The notes under the pieces: generated by a model | What the model was told of the DNA's origin: nothing | Databases searched by the model: none | What the model saw: the letters and a program-made list of their open reading frames with translations, nothing else | Program-made: the position numbers and the translations under genes | Assembly: GCF_002286815.1 (NCBI RefSeq) | Contig: NZ_MUNM01000067.1 | Location: 1 to 64,000 of the forward strand | Direction: 5' to 3' | Source of the DNA: Pseudomonas sp. PICF141 | GTDB taxonomy: Bacteria > Pseudomonadota > Gammaproteobacteria > Pseudomonadales > Pseudomonadaceae | Length of the DNA stretch: 64,000 bases | In this document: in pieces, positions 35,957 to 44,088 of the stretch | Layout of the letters: each line of letters opens with the position of its first letter | Position numbering within the stretch: position 1 is the first letter of the stretch

Positions 35957-36358
35957 ATGAAATCGATCTTCCTGGCTTTGGCACTGATAGCGACGGGCGT
36001 ACAAGCCGCTGAAGAAGCCGACGACAACCCCTGCGACGCCGTCGAAAACGAAATCCAGACCCTGGAATGCTCCGCCTACAGCAGAACCACCGCCGAACAA
36101 CTGCTGAGCGAAAACTACCAAAGCCTGACCGAGCGCATGCAAACGCTTTACGGCAACAACAAGACGCAACTGACCGACATCACCGCCAAAATCAAAACCG
36201 CGCAACAGCAATGGCTGAAAACCCGCGACGCGGATTGTGCAGTCGAAGCATTCCCGGCGACGAGCGGTAGCAAGGCGTTCACCATCGCGCAAAATGATTG
36301 CGTGGCACGCATGAGTGACGAGCGGTCGGAGTTTTTGGAGTCGATTGGGCAGGAGTGA
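35957..36358 (+). CDS. LprI-like (DUF1311) secreted protein
   Basis: A protein of 133 residues. The N-terminus MKSIFLALALIATGVQA is a signal peptide, cleaved probably before AEEADD. The mature part has four cysteines (CDAVENEIQTLEC, then DADCAVEAF and NDCVAR) in the arrangement of the DUF1311/LprI family, named for a mycobacterial lysozyme inhibitor. It may act in the periplasm against lysozyme; that is only a family suggestion. AAGGGG lies ten bases upstream of the ATG. It is followed by a terminator, so probably monocistronic. Confidence 0.82.
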   Translation: MKSIFLALALIATGVQAAEEADDNPCDAVENEIQTLECSAYSRTTAEQLLSENYQSLTERMQTLYGNNKTQLTDITAKIKTAQQQWLKTRDADCAVEAFPATSGSKAFTIAQNDCVARMSDERSEFLESIGQE

Positions 36359-36375
36359 TCCTGAATCGTCCGTCG

Positions 36376-36402
36376 AAAGCTGGTAGCCCCACCAGCTTTT
36401 TT
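36376..36402 (+). terminator. Rho-independent terminator after the LprI-like gene
   Basis: AAAGCTGGT, six-base loop, ACCAGCTTTTTT: an eight-to-nine-base-pair stem ending in six T's, 18 bases past the stop. Confidence 0.85.
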
Positions 36403-36525
36403 ACCTTCAATTAAGATCTTTCCCACAGGTGTCACCGAGCAAGCCTACAACTCTCGCTGAGTAAGGGTTAAAGCAGTTTTTTTCGAGCAACATCCCGACA
36501 AATTTCGTTTATTGGCCACCTGAAA

Positions 36526-36568
36526 AATATAAGTAAAGATTCGCAAAATCTTATAAAAGACTTATATT
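36526..36568. promoter_or_regulatory. Nested dyad operator of the toxin-antitoxin pair
   Basis: Outer arms AATATAAGT (36526-36534) and ACTTATATT (36560-36568) and inner arms AAGATT (36536-36541) and AATCTT (36547-36552). The region is much richer in A/T than its surroundings and ends four bases before the toxin ATG, so it should overlap the promoter. Likely bound by the antitoxin or the complex. Confidence 0.6.
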
Positions 36569-36572
36569 CTCC

Positions 36573-36827
36573 ATGAACAGCATTCACTGGACTCGAAAGG
36601 CCGTTAAGCAGCTCTTGAAATTGCATTCCGTTCATCAGATCCAGGTTCGTGATGCCATCACGGCGCTAGCTGGCATGCCTGATGTAGGCAATGTCAAAGT
36701 ACTGGTTGGTCATGATTACGCCTATCGACTGCGAGTCGGTCGTTATCGGGTCATGTTCAACTGGGATGGCGCGATCAAAGTGGTCAGTATTCAAGAGGTC
36801 AAAAAACGCGATGAACGCACCTACTGA
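36573..36827 (+). CDS. Type II toxin, RelE/HigB-like
   Basis: A protein of 84 residues with the RelE fold: a basic N-terminal helix pair (WTRKAVKQLLKLH) and the hallmark C-terminal strand block YRLRVGRYRVMFNWDG followed by KRDERTY, which supplies the basic and tyrosine residues used in ribosome-dependent mRNA cleavage. The ATG at 36573 has no clear Shine-Dalgarno sequence. It overlaps the antitoxin gene by 17 bases. Toxin-first order is typical of higBA-like pairs. Confidence 0.85.
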   Translation: MNSIHWTRKAVKQLLKLHSVHQIQVRDAITALAGMPDVGNVKVLVGHDYAYRLRVGRYRVMFNWDGAIKVVSIQEVKKRDERTY

Positions 36828-37134
36828 AATTCAAATCATCAACGACGCGGAGGGAAAACCGGCATTCGTGGTCATTCCTTACGCGCAGTATGTGGCGCAG
36901 AAGATCGAGCCCGATCTGATCCCCCACGAAGTGGTCAGTCGCATCGTCGATGGCGCGACACCCATTCGCGCCTGGCGCGAATACCTGAACCTTACGCAGG
37001 ATGAAGTTGCCAAGCGCATGGGCATTTCCCAACCGGCTTTCGCCCAGCAAGAGACGGTCGCCAAGCCCCGCAAGGCAACCCGTGAAAAAATTGCCGCTGC
37101 TTTTGGCATTACTGCCAACCAACTAGAGTTGTAA
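36811..37134 (+). CDS. Type II antitoxin, XRE-family HTH
   Basis: A protein of 107 residues. The N-terminal 35 residues (IQIINDAEGKPAFVVIPYAQY) resemble a Phd-like start, and residues about 55-105 form a helix-turn-helix domain (LNLTQDEVAKRMGISQPAFAQQE). The ATG at 36811 lies within the toxin gene, so the two are translationally coupled. It should neutralise the toxin and repress the promoter at 36526-36568. The longer upstream frame is antiphase to the toxin gene and was not used. Confidence 0.85.
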   Translation: MNAPTEIQIINDAEGKPAFVVIPYAQYVAQKIEPDLIPHEVVSRIVDGATPIRAWREYLNLTQDEVAKRMGISQPAFAQQETVAKPRKATREKIAAAFGITANQLEL

Positions 37135-37160
37135 GTTGAACGCCAGGAAAAGGGACTGAA

Positions 37161-37577
37161 ATGAGAATCTGCGGCATTGAAATCAAAGGCAGCGAAGCGA
37201 TCATCGCCGTGGCCTCCCTCGACGGTCAGGCGCTCAGTCACGTCGCCCTCGCCACCAGGAAAATCGCCCTCGACGAGGACGACGAAGCCGCCAATGTCAA
37301 AATCTTTGCCGCTCAGGTGGCGTCGTTTGTTCGCGAGAATTCCATCGACCGGATCGTGATCAAGAAGCGCAGCAAGAAAGGCGAATTCGCCGGTGGGCCG
37401 ACCACGTTCAAGATCGAGGGGATTTTCCAGTTGCTGGAAAATTGCGAAGTGACGCTGCTGTCGCCCCAGACCATCAATGCGCAGAACAAGAAGTTCGATT
37501 TTGCCCTGCCGGAGACGCTGAACAAGTATCAGCATGAGGCGTACAAGGCGGCGTGCTCGGCACTGATGAAGAAGTAA
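37161..37577 (+). CDS. DUF3010 family protein
   Basis: A protein of 138 residues (MRICGIEIKGSEAIIAV...). The opening GIEIKGSEA with later SIDRIVIKKRSKKG and TFKIEGIFQL segments resembles the RNase H/RuvC-like fold that DUF3010 proteins are thought to have, but no catalytic role is established. AAAAGGGA precedes the ATG. It follows the toxin-antitoxin pair by 26 bases, possibly by read-through. Confidence 0.8.
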   Translation: MRICGIEIKGSEAIIAVASLDGQALSHVALATRKIALDEDDEAANVKIFAAQVASFVRENSIDRIVIKKRSKKGEFAGGPTTFKIEGIFQLLENCEVTLLSPQTINAQNKKFDFALPETLNKYQHEAYKAACSALMKK

Positions 37578-37603
37578 CATTTACTCTCATCAACACAGAT
37601 CAT

Positions 37604-37693
37604 TGTGGGAGCGGGCTTGCCCGCGATGGCGGTGTGTCTGTCAACATCAACATTGAATGTGCCGGCCTCATCGCGGGCAAGCCCGCTCCCACA
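37604..37693. repeat. REP family C pair before cdhR
   Basis: Arms TGTGGGAGCGGGCTTGCCCG (37604) and the complement ending 37693, between the convergent DUF3010 and cdhR genes. Confidence 0.9.
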
Positions 37694-37708
37694 GGTTTCT
37701 CGGTGTCG

Positions 37709-38653
37709 TCACGCTTGGGCGGTACGCCTATCTTCCCGCGGGCACCGCTCAAACTTCGCCCGATAGCTTCGGGTGAAATACGACGGTGATTCAAACCCGC
37801 ACGCGATACTCACTTCCAGCACGCTCATATCGGTCTGGCGCAGCAATTGCCGGGCTTTCTCCAGCCGCAAGCGCAGGTAGAAATTGCTCGGCGTGTCGTT
37901 CAGGTGCAGGCGAAACAGGCGTTCCAGCTGGCGCCGGGTCACTTTGATCGATTCGGCCAACTCCAGCGTACTCAGCGGCGGTTCGCTGTGCTGCTCCATC
38001 TCTCCGATCACGTGAACAAGTTTCTTGTTGCTGATGCCATAGCGCGTGGCGACTTCCATGCGCTGGTGGTCTTTGCGCGGGCGAATGCGCCCGAGCACGA
38101 ATTGTTCGCTGACCTGGATCGCCAGTTCCGGGCCGTGGGCCTGGCCGATAAGGTCAAGCATCAGGTCGATGGAGGCCGTGCCGCCGGCAGAGGTAATGCG
38201 CCGACGGTCGATCTCGAACAATTCCTGGGTAACGCTCAGCTGTGGATAAGACTCCTTGAAGGCGTCGATGGCTTCCCAGTGCAGGGTCAGGCGATGGCCG
38301 TCGAGCAGGCCGGCTTCAGCGAGGATGAAGCTGCCGGTGTCGATGGCGCCGAGGGTCACGCCTTCGTTGTCCAAGCGGCGCAACCAATGCTCCAGTGCCG
38401 GGCTGGTGAACTTCAGCGGCTCGAAACCGGCGACTACCAGCAAGGTAGCGCCTTTCTTCAGGGGTTCCAGCGCCGCATCGGCGTTGACCGACATGCCGTT
38501 ACTGGCCAAAACCGCCCCGCCATCCGCGCTCAATACATGCCAGCGGTACAGCTCGCCGCGAAAGCGATTGGCGACCCGCAGCGGCTCAATGGCCGAGATA
38601 AAACCGATCGCCGAAAAACCCGGCATCAACAAGAGGTAGAAATCCTGGGGCAT
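37709..38653 (-). CDS. cdhR: GlxA-type AraC regulator of carnitine catabolism
   Basis: A protein of 314 residues from the ATG at 38653 (MPQDFYLLLMPGFSAIG). Residues 1-180 are a class I glutamine-amidotransferase-like (GATase1) sensor domain; the C-terminal 100 residues are an AraC DNA-binding domain (LAESIKVTRRQLERLFR ... VSIACGFESPSYFTRSYR). It is divergent from caiX and the carnitine genes, the arrangement of CdhR, which activates carnitine catabolism in P. aeruginosa. A perfect DnaA nonamer is at 38241-38249. The 5' extension to 38851 crosses the promoter region and was rejected. Confidence 0.88.
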   Translation of the reverse strand: MPQDFYLLLMPGFSAIGFISAIEPLRVANRFRGELYRWHVLSADGGAVLASNGMSVNADAALEPLKKGATLLVVAGFEPLKFTSPALEHWLRRLDNEGVTLGAIDTGSFILAEAGLLDGHRLTLHWEAIDAFKESYPQLSVTQELFEIDRRRITSAGGTASIDLMLDLIGQAHGPELAIQVSEQFVLGRIRPRKDHQRMEVATRYGISNKKLVHVIGEMEQHSEPPLSTLELAESIKVTRRQLERLFRLHLNDTPSNFYLRLRLEKARQLLRQTDMSVLEVSIACGFESPSYFTRSYRAKFERCPREDRRTAQA

Positions 38654-38877
38654 GGAGCGCACTCGCTTAGCAGGTAAAAAGAGGCCAGGTAACGAGAGGG
38701 CGGCTAGCGTGTGGACGTTGATACGCCACTTGCAAGCGGCATTCAAGGGCTCAGGTCGCCGCAGTGCAAGAGCTGGTCGCCGCAGTGCGTTTTCACGGGC
38801 CTTGAGCTGCGTAACTTGGCACCACCGGCGCACAAAGATGACCGGACCCACAATAACGACCTGCCGAGGAACCCGAC

Positions 38878-39822
38878 ATGAAACGACTGATCAGCAGCTG
38901 TGTTCTTGCACTCAGCGGTACCGCTTTCTTGAGCGCCAGTGTCATGGCGGCCGAACCCGCATCGTGCCAGAACGTGCGCATGGGCGTAGTGAACTGGACC
39001 GACGTGATCGCCACCAGCGCCATGACCCAGGTCTTGCTCGACGGTCTCGGCTACAACACCAAACAGACCAGCGCCTCCCAGCAAATCATCTTCGCCGGGA
39101 TTCGCGACCAGCGCCTGGACTTGTTCCTGGGCTACTGGAACCCGCTGATGACGCAGACCATCACCCCGTTCGTCGATGCCAGGCAGGTCAAAGTGCTCGA
39201 AGCACCCAACCTCAAGGATGCCCGCGCCACCCTCGCCGTCCCGACCTACCTCGCCGATAAAGGCCTGAAAACCTTCGCCGACATCGCCAGATTCGAAAAA
39301 GAACTGGGCGGCAAGATTTATGGCATCGAGCCTGGCTCGGGCGCCAATACGCAGATCAAGGCGATGATCGCCAAGAACCAGTTTGGCTTGGGCAAGTTCC
39401 AGCTGGTCGAGTCCAGCGAAGCCGGCATGCTGGCAGCGGTGGATCGCGCCGTGCGGCGCAAGGAAGCCGTGGTGTTTTTCGGCTGGGCGCCACACCCGAT
39501 GAACGTCAACGTGCAGATGACCTACCTCACCGGCAGCGAAGACGCTCTCGGCCCGAACGAAGGCATGGCCACCGTGTGGACGGTCACCGCGCCCGATTAC
39601 TTGCAGCAATGCCCGAATGTCGGGCGCCTGCTGAGCAACCTGACGTTCACCGCCGAAGACGAGAGCCGGATGATGCAGCCGTTGCTCGATCACAAGGACG
39701 CTTTCGAATCGGCGAAGCAATGGCTCAAGGATCACCCGCAAGACAAGCAACGCTGGCTCGAAGGCGTGACCACCTTCGACGGCAAACCGGCGGCTGAAAA
39801 CCTCAAACTGACCAGTCAATAA
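38878..39822 (+). CDS. caiX: Periplasmic carnitine-binding protein
   Basis: A protein of 314 residues with a signal peptide (MKRLISSCVLALSGTAFLSASVMA) and the OpuAC/ProX-type fold of quaternary-amine binding proteins, sharing segments such as FAGIRDQRLDLFLGYWNP and KIYGIEPGSGANTQIK with CbcX (47969-48919). Aromatic residues in WTDV, YWNPL and FFGWAPHP should form the trimethylammonium box. It delivers carnitine to the CbcWV permease and ATPase encoded at 49-51 kb. First gene of the carnitine operon. Confidence 0.9.
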   Translation: MKRLISSCVLALSGTAFLSASVMAAEPASCQNVRMGVVNWTDVIATSAMTQVLLDGLGYNTKQTSASQQIIFAGIRDQRLDLFLGYWNPLMTQTITPFVDARQVKVLEAPNLKDARATLAVPTYLADKGLKTFADIARFEKELGGKIYGIEPGSGANTQIKAMIAKNQFGLGKFQLVESSEAGMLAAVDRAVRRKEAVVFFGWAPHPMNVNVQMTYLTGSEDALGPNEGMATVWTVTAPDYLQQCPNVGRLLSNLTFTAEDESRMMQPLLDHKDAFESAKQWLKDHPQDKQRWLEGVTTFDGKPAAENLKLTSQ

Positions 39823-39841
39823 ACCCGAAATGAACCACCTA

Positions 39842-39866
39842 TTCGCAGCCCGATGCGGGCTGCGAA
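39842..39866 (+). other. Stem-loop after caiX
   Basis: TTCGCAGCCCG (39842-39852), ATG loop, CGGGCTGCGAA (39856-39866): a perfect 11-base-pair stem without a T-run, 20 bases after the caiX stop and before cdhC. It may stabilise the binding-protein transcript relative to the enzymes. Confidence 0.6.
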
Positions 39867-39922
39867 CGGAATCGTCACGCCCAGAGCCACACCCATAATC
39901 ACGCCTGTAAGGAACCTGCCCC

Positions 39923-40810
39923 ATGAACCACGACGTCATCATCACCTGCGCACTCACCGGTGCTGGCGACACGACCGCCAGAAGCCCACATGTGCCGGTC
40001 ACCCCGAAACAGATCGCCGCAGCCGCCGTGGAGGCCGCCAAGGCTGGCGCCACCGTGGTCCACTGCCATGTTCGCGACCCGCAAACCGGCAAGTTCAGCC
40101 GTGACGTGGCGCTGTACCGCGAACTGATGGAGCGTATCCGCGAGGCCGACGTCGACATCATCGTCAACCTCACCGCCGGCATGGGCGGCGACCTGGAAAT
40201 CGGCGCGGGCGAGCACCCGATGGAGTTCGGCCCGAACACCGACCTGGTCGGCCCACTGACCCGTCTGGCCCACGTCGAAGAATTGCTGCCGGAAATCTGC
40301 ACCCTGGATTGCGGGACCCTGAATTTCGGCGATGGCGACACCATTTACGTGTCCACCCCGGCGCAACTACGTGCTGGCGCCAAACGCATTCAAGAGCTGG
40401 GCGTTAAGCCTGAGTTGGAAATCTTCGACACCGGTCACCTGTGGTTCGCCAAACAGATGATCAAAGAAGGCCTGCTCGATAACCCGCTGTTCCAATTGTG
40501 CCTGGGCATCCCGTGGGGCGCGCCGGCGGACACCACCACCATGAAAGCCATGGTCGACAACTTGCCGGCCGATGCGGTCTGGGCCGGGTTCGGCATCGGA
40601 CGCATGCAAATGCCCATGGCGGCGCAAGCGGTGTTGCTGGGAGGCAACGTGCGGGTGGGCCTGGAAGACAACCTGTGGCTGGACAAGGGTGTTTTGGCGA
40701 CCAACGGCCAACTGGTCGAACGCGCCGGCGAAATCCTCAGCCGTCTCGGCGCCCGCGTTCTGACCCCGGCTGAAGGCCGCAAGAAAATGGGCCTGACCAA
40801 ACGCGGTTAA
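39923..40810 (+). CDS. cdhC: Beta-keto acid cleavage enzyme acting on dehydrocarnitine
   Basis: A protein of 295 residues of the BKACE (DUF849) family, a zinc TIM barrel. His47 and His49 in TVVHCHVRDP are metal ligands, and MTAGMGG-type and ICTLDCGTLNFG segments follow. It transfers the trimethylammonio-acetyl part of 3-dehydrocarnitine to CoA, giving betainyl-CoA and acetoacetate. It lies between caiX and the carnitine dehydrogenase gene. AAGGAA is upstream of the ATG. Confidence 0.9.
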   Translation: MNHDVIITCALTGAGDTTARSPHVPVTPKQIAAAAVEAAKAGATVVHCHVRDPQTGKFSRDVALYRELMERIREADVDIIVNLTAGMGGDLEIGAGEHPMEFGPNTDLVGPLTRLAHVEELLPEICTLDCGTLNFGDGDTIYVSTPAQLRAGAKRIQELGVKPELEIFDTGHLWFAKQMIKEGLLDNPLFQLCLGIPWGAPADTTTMKAMVDNLPADAVWAGFGIGRMQMPMAAQAVLLGGNVRVGLEDNLWLDKGVLATNGQLVERAGEILSRLGARVLTPAEGRKKMGLTKRG

Positions 40811-40842
40811 CCCACATACAAAACCTGTAGGAGCGAGGCTTG

Positions 40843-40974
40843 TGTGGCGAGGGGGCTTGCCCCCGTTGGGTCGCGAAGCGGCCCCAAAACCTGTAGCCGC
40901 GGAGTGTCAGCCACACCGCATGCAATGTTTTACGACTGCTACGCAGCCGAACGGGGGCAAGCCCCCTCGCCACA
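40843..40974. repeat. REP family B pair between cdhC and cdhA
   Basis: Arms TGTGGCGAGGGGGCTTGCCC (40843) and the complement ending 40974. It is nested inside a further short inverted pair (TGTAGGAGCGAGGCTT at about 40826 and AAGCCCGCTCCTGCA at about 40976), giving a composite element within the operon. Confidence 0.88.
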
Positions 40975-41019
40975 CAAGCCCGCTCCTGCAAAGATCACCG
41001 AACTCTTTAGGACGTCGCC

Positions 41020-41985
41020 ATGAGCTTTATCACTGATATCAAAACCTTCGCCGCCCTGGGCAGCGGTGTCATCGGCAGCGGCTGGGTGTCTCGCGCCCTC
41101 GCCCACGGCCTCGACGTGGTGGCCTGGGACCCGGCGCCGGGTGCCGAAGCGGCCCTGCGCAAACGCGTCGCCAATGCCTGGGGCGCACTGGAGAAACAAG
41201 GCCTGGCACCCGGCGCGTCACAGGATCGTCTGCGCTTTGTCGACACCATCGAAGAATGCGTTCGTGACGCGGATTTCATCCAGGAAAGCGCTCCGGAGCG
41301 ACTGGAGCTGAAACTGGAACTGCACAGCAAAATCAGCGCGGCGGCCAAGCCCAATGCCTTGATCGGTTCCAGTACATCGGGGCTGTTGCCGAGCGAATTT
41401 TACGAGAGCTCGACCCACCCGGAACGCTGCGTGGTCGGGCACCCGTTCAACCCGGTTTACCTGCTGCCATTGGTGGAAGTGGTCGGTGGCAAGAATACCG
41501 CGCCGCAAGCGGTTCAGGCGGCAATGAAAGTCTATGAATCCTTAGGGATGCGCCCCTTGCATGTGCGCAAGGAAGTACCTGGTTTTATCGCCGACCGCTT
41601 GCTCGAAGCGCTATGGCGGGAGGCGTTGCATCTGGTCAACGACGGCGTGGCGACCACGGGTGAAATCGACGATGCGATTCGTTTTGGCGCGGGCCTGCGC
41701 TGGTCGTTCATGGGCACCTTCCTGACTTATACCCTGGCGGGTGGCGATGCGGGCATGCGGCACTTCATGGCGCAATTCGGGCCAGCGTTGCAGTTGCCCT
41801 GGACCTATCTGCCGGCACCGGAACTGACCGACCAATTGATCGATGACGTGGTGGATGGCACCCGCGAGCAGTTGGGCCAACACAGCATCTCGGCGCTGGA
41901 GCGCTATCGTGATGATTGCTTGCTGGCGGTGCTGGAGGCGGTGAAGACCACCAAAGAGAAGCATGGAATGGCGTTCAGCGAGTAA
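41020..41985 (+). CDS. cdhA: L-carnitine 3-dehydrogenase
   Basis: A protein of 321 residues of the 3-hydroxyacyl-CoA dehydrogenase superfamily: Rossmann motif ALGSGVIGSGWVSRA (about 12-26), IGSSTSGLLPSEF, and the VGHPFNPVYLLPLVEVVGG block with the catalytic His and Asn. It oxidises L-carnitine to 3-dehydrocarnitine with NAD. Also known as lcdH. Start at 41020 with TAGGA upstream. By its neighbours cdhC and cdhB it is the carnitine enzyme, not a fatty-acid one. Confidence 0.93.
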   Translation: MSFITDIKTFAALGSGVIGSGWVSRALAHGLDVVAWDPAPGAEAALRKRVANAWGALEKQGLAPGASQDRLRFVDTIEECVRDADFIQESAPERLELKLELHSKISAAAKPNALIGSSTSGLLPSEFYESSTHPERCVVGHPFNPVYLLPLVEVVGGKNTAPQAVQAAMKVYESLGMRPLHVRKEVPGFIADRLLEALWREALHLVNDGVATTGEIDDAIRFGAGLRWSFMGTFLTYTLAGGDAGMRHFMAQFGPALQLPWTYLPAPELTDQLIDDVVDGTREQLGQHSISALERYRDDCLLAVLEAVKTTKEKHGMAFSE

Positions 41986-41996
41986 TCCCTTGCACT

Positions 41997-42027
41997 GATC
42001 GTTCCCACGCTCTGCGTGGGAACGATC
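41997..42027. repeat. Single REP family A hairpin between cdhA and cdhB
   Basis: GATCGTTCCCACGCTCTGCG followed by TGGGAACGATC in the 65-base operon junction. Confidence 0.85.
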
Positions 42028-42050
42028 ATCCACCTTCCGGAACCCCAATC

Positions 42051-42539
42051 ATGCCCACCCTCACCACCTACCAAACCAGAATCATCCCCGACTGGGTCGA
42101 CTACAACGGCCATCTGCGCGATGCCTTCTACCTGCTGATTTTCAGCTACGCCACCGACGCGCTGATGGATCGACTGGGCATGGACAGCAACAACCGCGAA
42201 GCCAGCGGCAATTCGCTGTTCACCCTCGAACTGCACCTCAATTATCTGCACGAAGTGAAGCTCGACGCCGACGTCGAAGTGCACACCCAGATCATTGGCC
42301 ATGACAGCAAGCGCCTGCATCTGTATCACAGCCTGCATCTGGCAGGCACTGACAAGGAGCTGGCGGGTAATGAACAAATGCTGCTGCACGTCGACCTCGC
42401 CGGACCTCGATCCGCCCCGTTCAGCGAAGAAACCTTGAGCAAGTTGCAAGCCATTGTCGCCGAGCAAGCCGACTTGCCCGCCCCCGCCTTCATTGGCCGA
42501 GTGATCGCTTTGAGAACGCCCCCTACGCCCGAAAAATAA
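42051..42539 (+). CDS. cdhB: Betainyl-CoA thioesterase
   Basis: A protein of 162 residues with the hotdog fold. The active-site region DWVDYNGHLRDAFY supplies the Asp/Asn and His of 4HBT thioesterases. In context it hydrolyses betainyl-CoA to glycine betaine and CoA, joining the carnitine branch to GbcAB. The ATG at 42051 has GGAA nine bases upstream; the longer frame begins inside cdhA and crosses REP DNA, so I rejected it. Confidence 0.88.
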   Translation: MPTLTTYQTRIIPDWVDYNGHLRDAFYLLIFSYATDALMDRLGMDSNNREASGNSLFTLELHLNYLHEVKLDADVEVHTQIIGHDSKRLHLYHSLHLAGTDKELAGNEQMLLHVDLAGPRSAPFSEETLSKLQAIVAEQADLPAPAFIGRVIALRTPPTPEK

Positions 42540-42550
42540 AGGAGCTCGTC

Positions 42551-43714
42551 ATGAACACCGCCGCCGCTGTTGCCGATTTCCGCACCTACCCGTTAATCAG
42601 CGCGTTGACCGCCGTGCACACCCTGGCGGACCGCATTCACGTGCAGTGGGCGGACGGTCGGGTCAGCCCTTTTCATCATCAATGGCTACGGGACAACTGC
42701 CCATGCCCGCAGTGCGTTTACACGGTGACCCGCGAGCAAGTGCTGGAAATCGTTGATGTCGCGGAAGATCTGATCGCCAACAGTGCACAGATCGATGCCG
42801 AGGGTTGTCTGTGTGTCGCTTGGCAGGACGGCCACCTCAGCCGCTTCGACCCGGGCTGGCTGCGAGCCCACGCCTATGACGATGAATCCCGCGCCGAACG
42901 CCGGGCCGCCAAACCGAAAAGCAAGTTGTGGGACAGCCACCTGAAGCTTGCAGTGTTCGACTATCAGGCACTGATGGATGACGACAATGCTTTGCTGCAA
43001 TGGCTATTGGCGGTGCGCGACATCGGCCTGACCCAGGTTCGCGGCGTACCCACGCAGCCAGGCTCGCTGAAGCTGATTGCCCAACGGATTTCGTTCATCC
43101 GCCAGAGCAATTTCGGCGTGCTGTTCAACGTGCAATCCAGGGCCGATGCCGACAGCAATGCCTACACCGCCTTCAACCTGCCTCTGCACAGCGACCTGCC
43201 CACACGAGAGCTGCAACCGGGACTGCAATTTCTGCATTGCCTGGTCAATGACGCCGACGGTGGCGAGAGCATTTTCGTCGACGGTTTTGCCATCGCCCAA
43301 GCCTTGCGCCAGGAAGATCCCGAGGCATTTCGGGCCTTGTGTGAAATCCCCGTGGAATTCCGCAACAAGGACCGCCACAGCGACTACCGCTGCCTGGCGC
43401 CGATCATCGCCCTGGACGCTTTCGGGCAGGTGTCGGAAATCCGCATGGCGAACTTTCTGCGCGGGCCGTTCGATGCTTGCGTCGAGCAAATGCCCGGGTT
43501 CTATCGCGCGTACCGACGCTTCATGGCGATGACCCGCGAGGCGCGGTTCCGGGTGATGACGCGGCTCAACCCCGGCGAGCTGTGGTGCTTCGACAACCGC
43601 CGCACCCTGCACGCCCGCAACGCTTTCGACCCCGCTACCGGCGCCCGGCATTTCCAGGGGTGTTATGTCGACCGGGATGAGTTGTTGTCGCGAATTCTGG
43701 TGTTGCAACGCTAG
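42551..43714 (+). CDS. Gamma-butyrobetaine dioxygenase
   Basis: A protein of 387 residues. The N-terminal domain (DUF971-like) has Cys50, Cys52, Cys55 and His95 spaced like the zinc site of human BBOX1. The C-terminal jelly-roll has the Fe(II)/2-oxoglutarate facial triad His213, Asp215 (LHSDLP) and His354 (RTLHAR), with the 2-oxoglutarate-binding Arg further on. It hydroxylates gamma-butyrobetaine to L-carnitine, feeding cdhA. AAAGGAG lies just upstream, 11 bases after cdhB. Trimethyllysine dioxygenase is the closest alternative; the neighbours favour butyrobetaine. Confidence 0.88.
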   Translation: MNTAAAVADFRTYPLISALTAVHTLADRIHVQWADGRVSPFHHQWLRDNCPCPQCVYTVTREQVLEIVDVAEDLIANSAQIDAEGCLCVAWQDGHLSRFDPGWLRAHAYDDESRAERRAAKPKSKLWDSHLKLAVFDYQALMDDDNALLQWLLAVRDIGLTQVRGVPTQPGSLKLIAQRISFIRQSNFGVLFNVQSRADADSNAYTAFNLPLHSDLPTRELQPGLQFLHCLVNDADGGESIFVDGFAIAQALRQEDPEAFRALCEIPVEFRNKDRHSDYRCLAPIIALDAFGQVSEIRMANFLRGPFDACVEQMPGFYRAYRRFMAMTREARFRVMTRLNPGELWCFDNRRTLHARNAFDPATGARHFQGCYVDRDELLSRILVLQR

Positions 43715-43728
43715 ACCGCGTCATCGTT

Positions 43729-43800
43729 CATCGCGGGCAAGCCACGCTCCCACAGGCATCACGCAAAACTCTGTAGGAGCGAGGCTTGCCCGCGAAAGCG
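43729..43800. repeat. Mixed REP pair (family C left arm, GAGGCTTGCCCGCG right arm)
   Basis: CATCGCGGGCAAGCCACGCTCCCACAGG faces GTAGGAGCGAGGCTTGCCCGCGAAAGCG. The two arms belong to different subfamilies, so pairing is imperfect. It follows the butyrobetaine dioxygenase gene and may help end its transcript. Confidence 0.75.
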
Positions 43801-43838
43801 TCAGCCCAATCAACACTTTTCATCACTGATTCACAGGC

Positions 43839-43874
43839 AAAAAAAACCCCGATCAAGCCGTGACAGGATCGGGG
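43839..43874 (-). terminator. Rho-independent terminator, minus strand
   Basis: Read on the minus strand: CCCCGATC, loop of 12 bases, GATCGGGG and then eight T's. It sits in the gap between two plus-strand genes and ends no recognised minus-strand gene. Confidence 0.8.
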
Positions 43875-43981
43875 CAGAGGTGGGTACTGTTGAGGAGCTG
43901 TTGCGCGAGGGTGACCAAACCTTCGTGAAGCCAGCTGAATCCAGTGTGCCCACTCTCCTTGTTTGCAAGTTAGCCGAAAAC
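43839..43981 (-). ncRNA. Candidate small RNA with its own promoter and terminator
   Basis: On the minus strand a sigma-70-like promoter (TTGTCG at 44015-44010, 16-base spacer, TATGAA at 43993-43988) precedes about 140 bases ending in a strong intrinsic terminator (43839-43874). No minus-strand gene lies between them, and the nearest minus gene, gbdR, is separated by a plus-strand gene. The spacer holds an inverted repeat CAATG-CGGC-CATTG (43996-44009) that could be an operator. A minus-strand reading frame here has no recognisable product. Size, sequence and function are predictions. Confidence 0.4.
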
Positions 43982-44088
43982 GACATGTTCATAGCCAATG
44001 CGGCCATTGCGACAAATCGTCCTTGCCGCCACCCCCAGCCCCTACCAGAATCGAGCCACGACACCGTTCCCAGAAGAAGGATTGCGTC

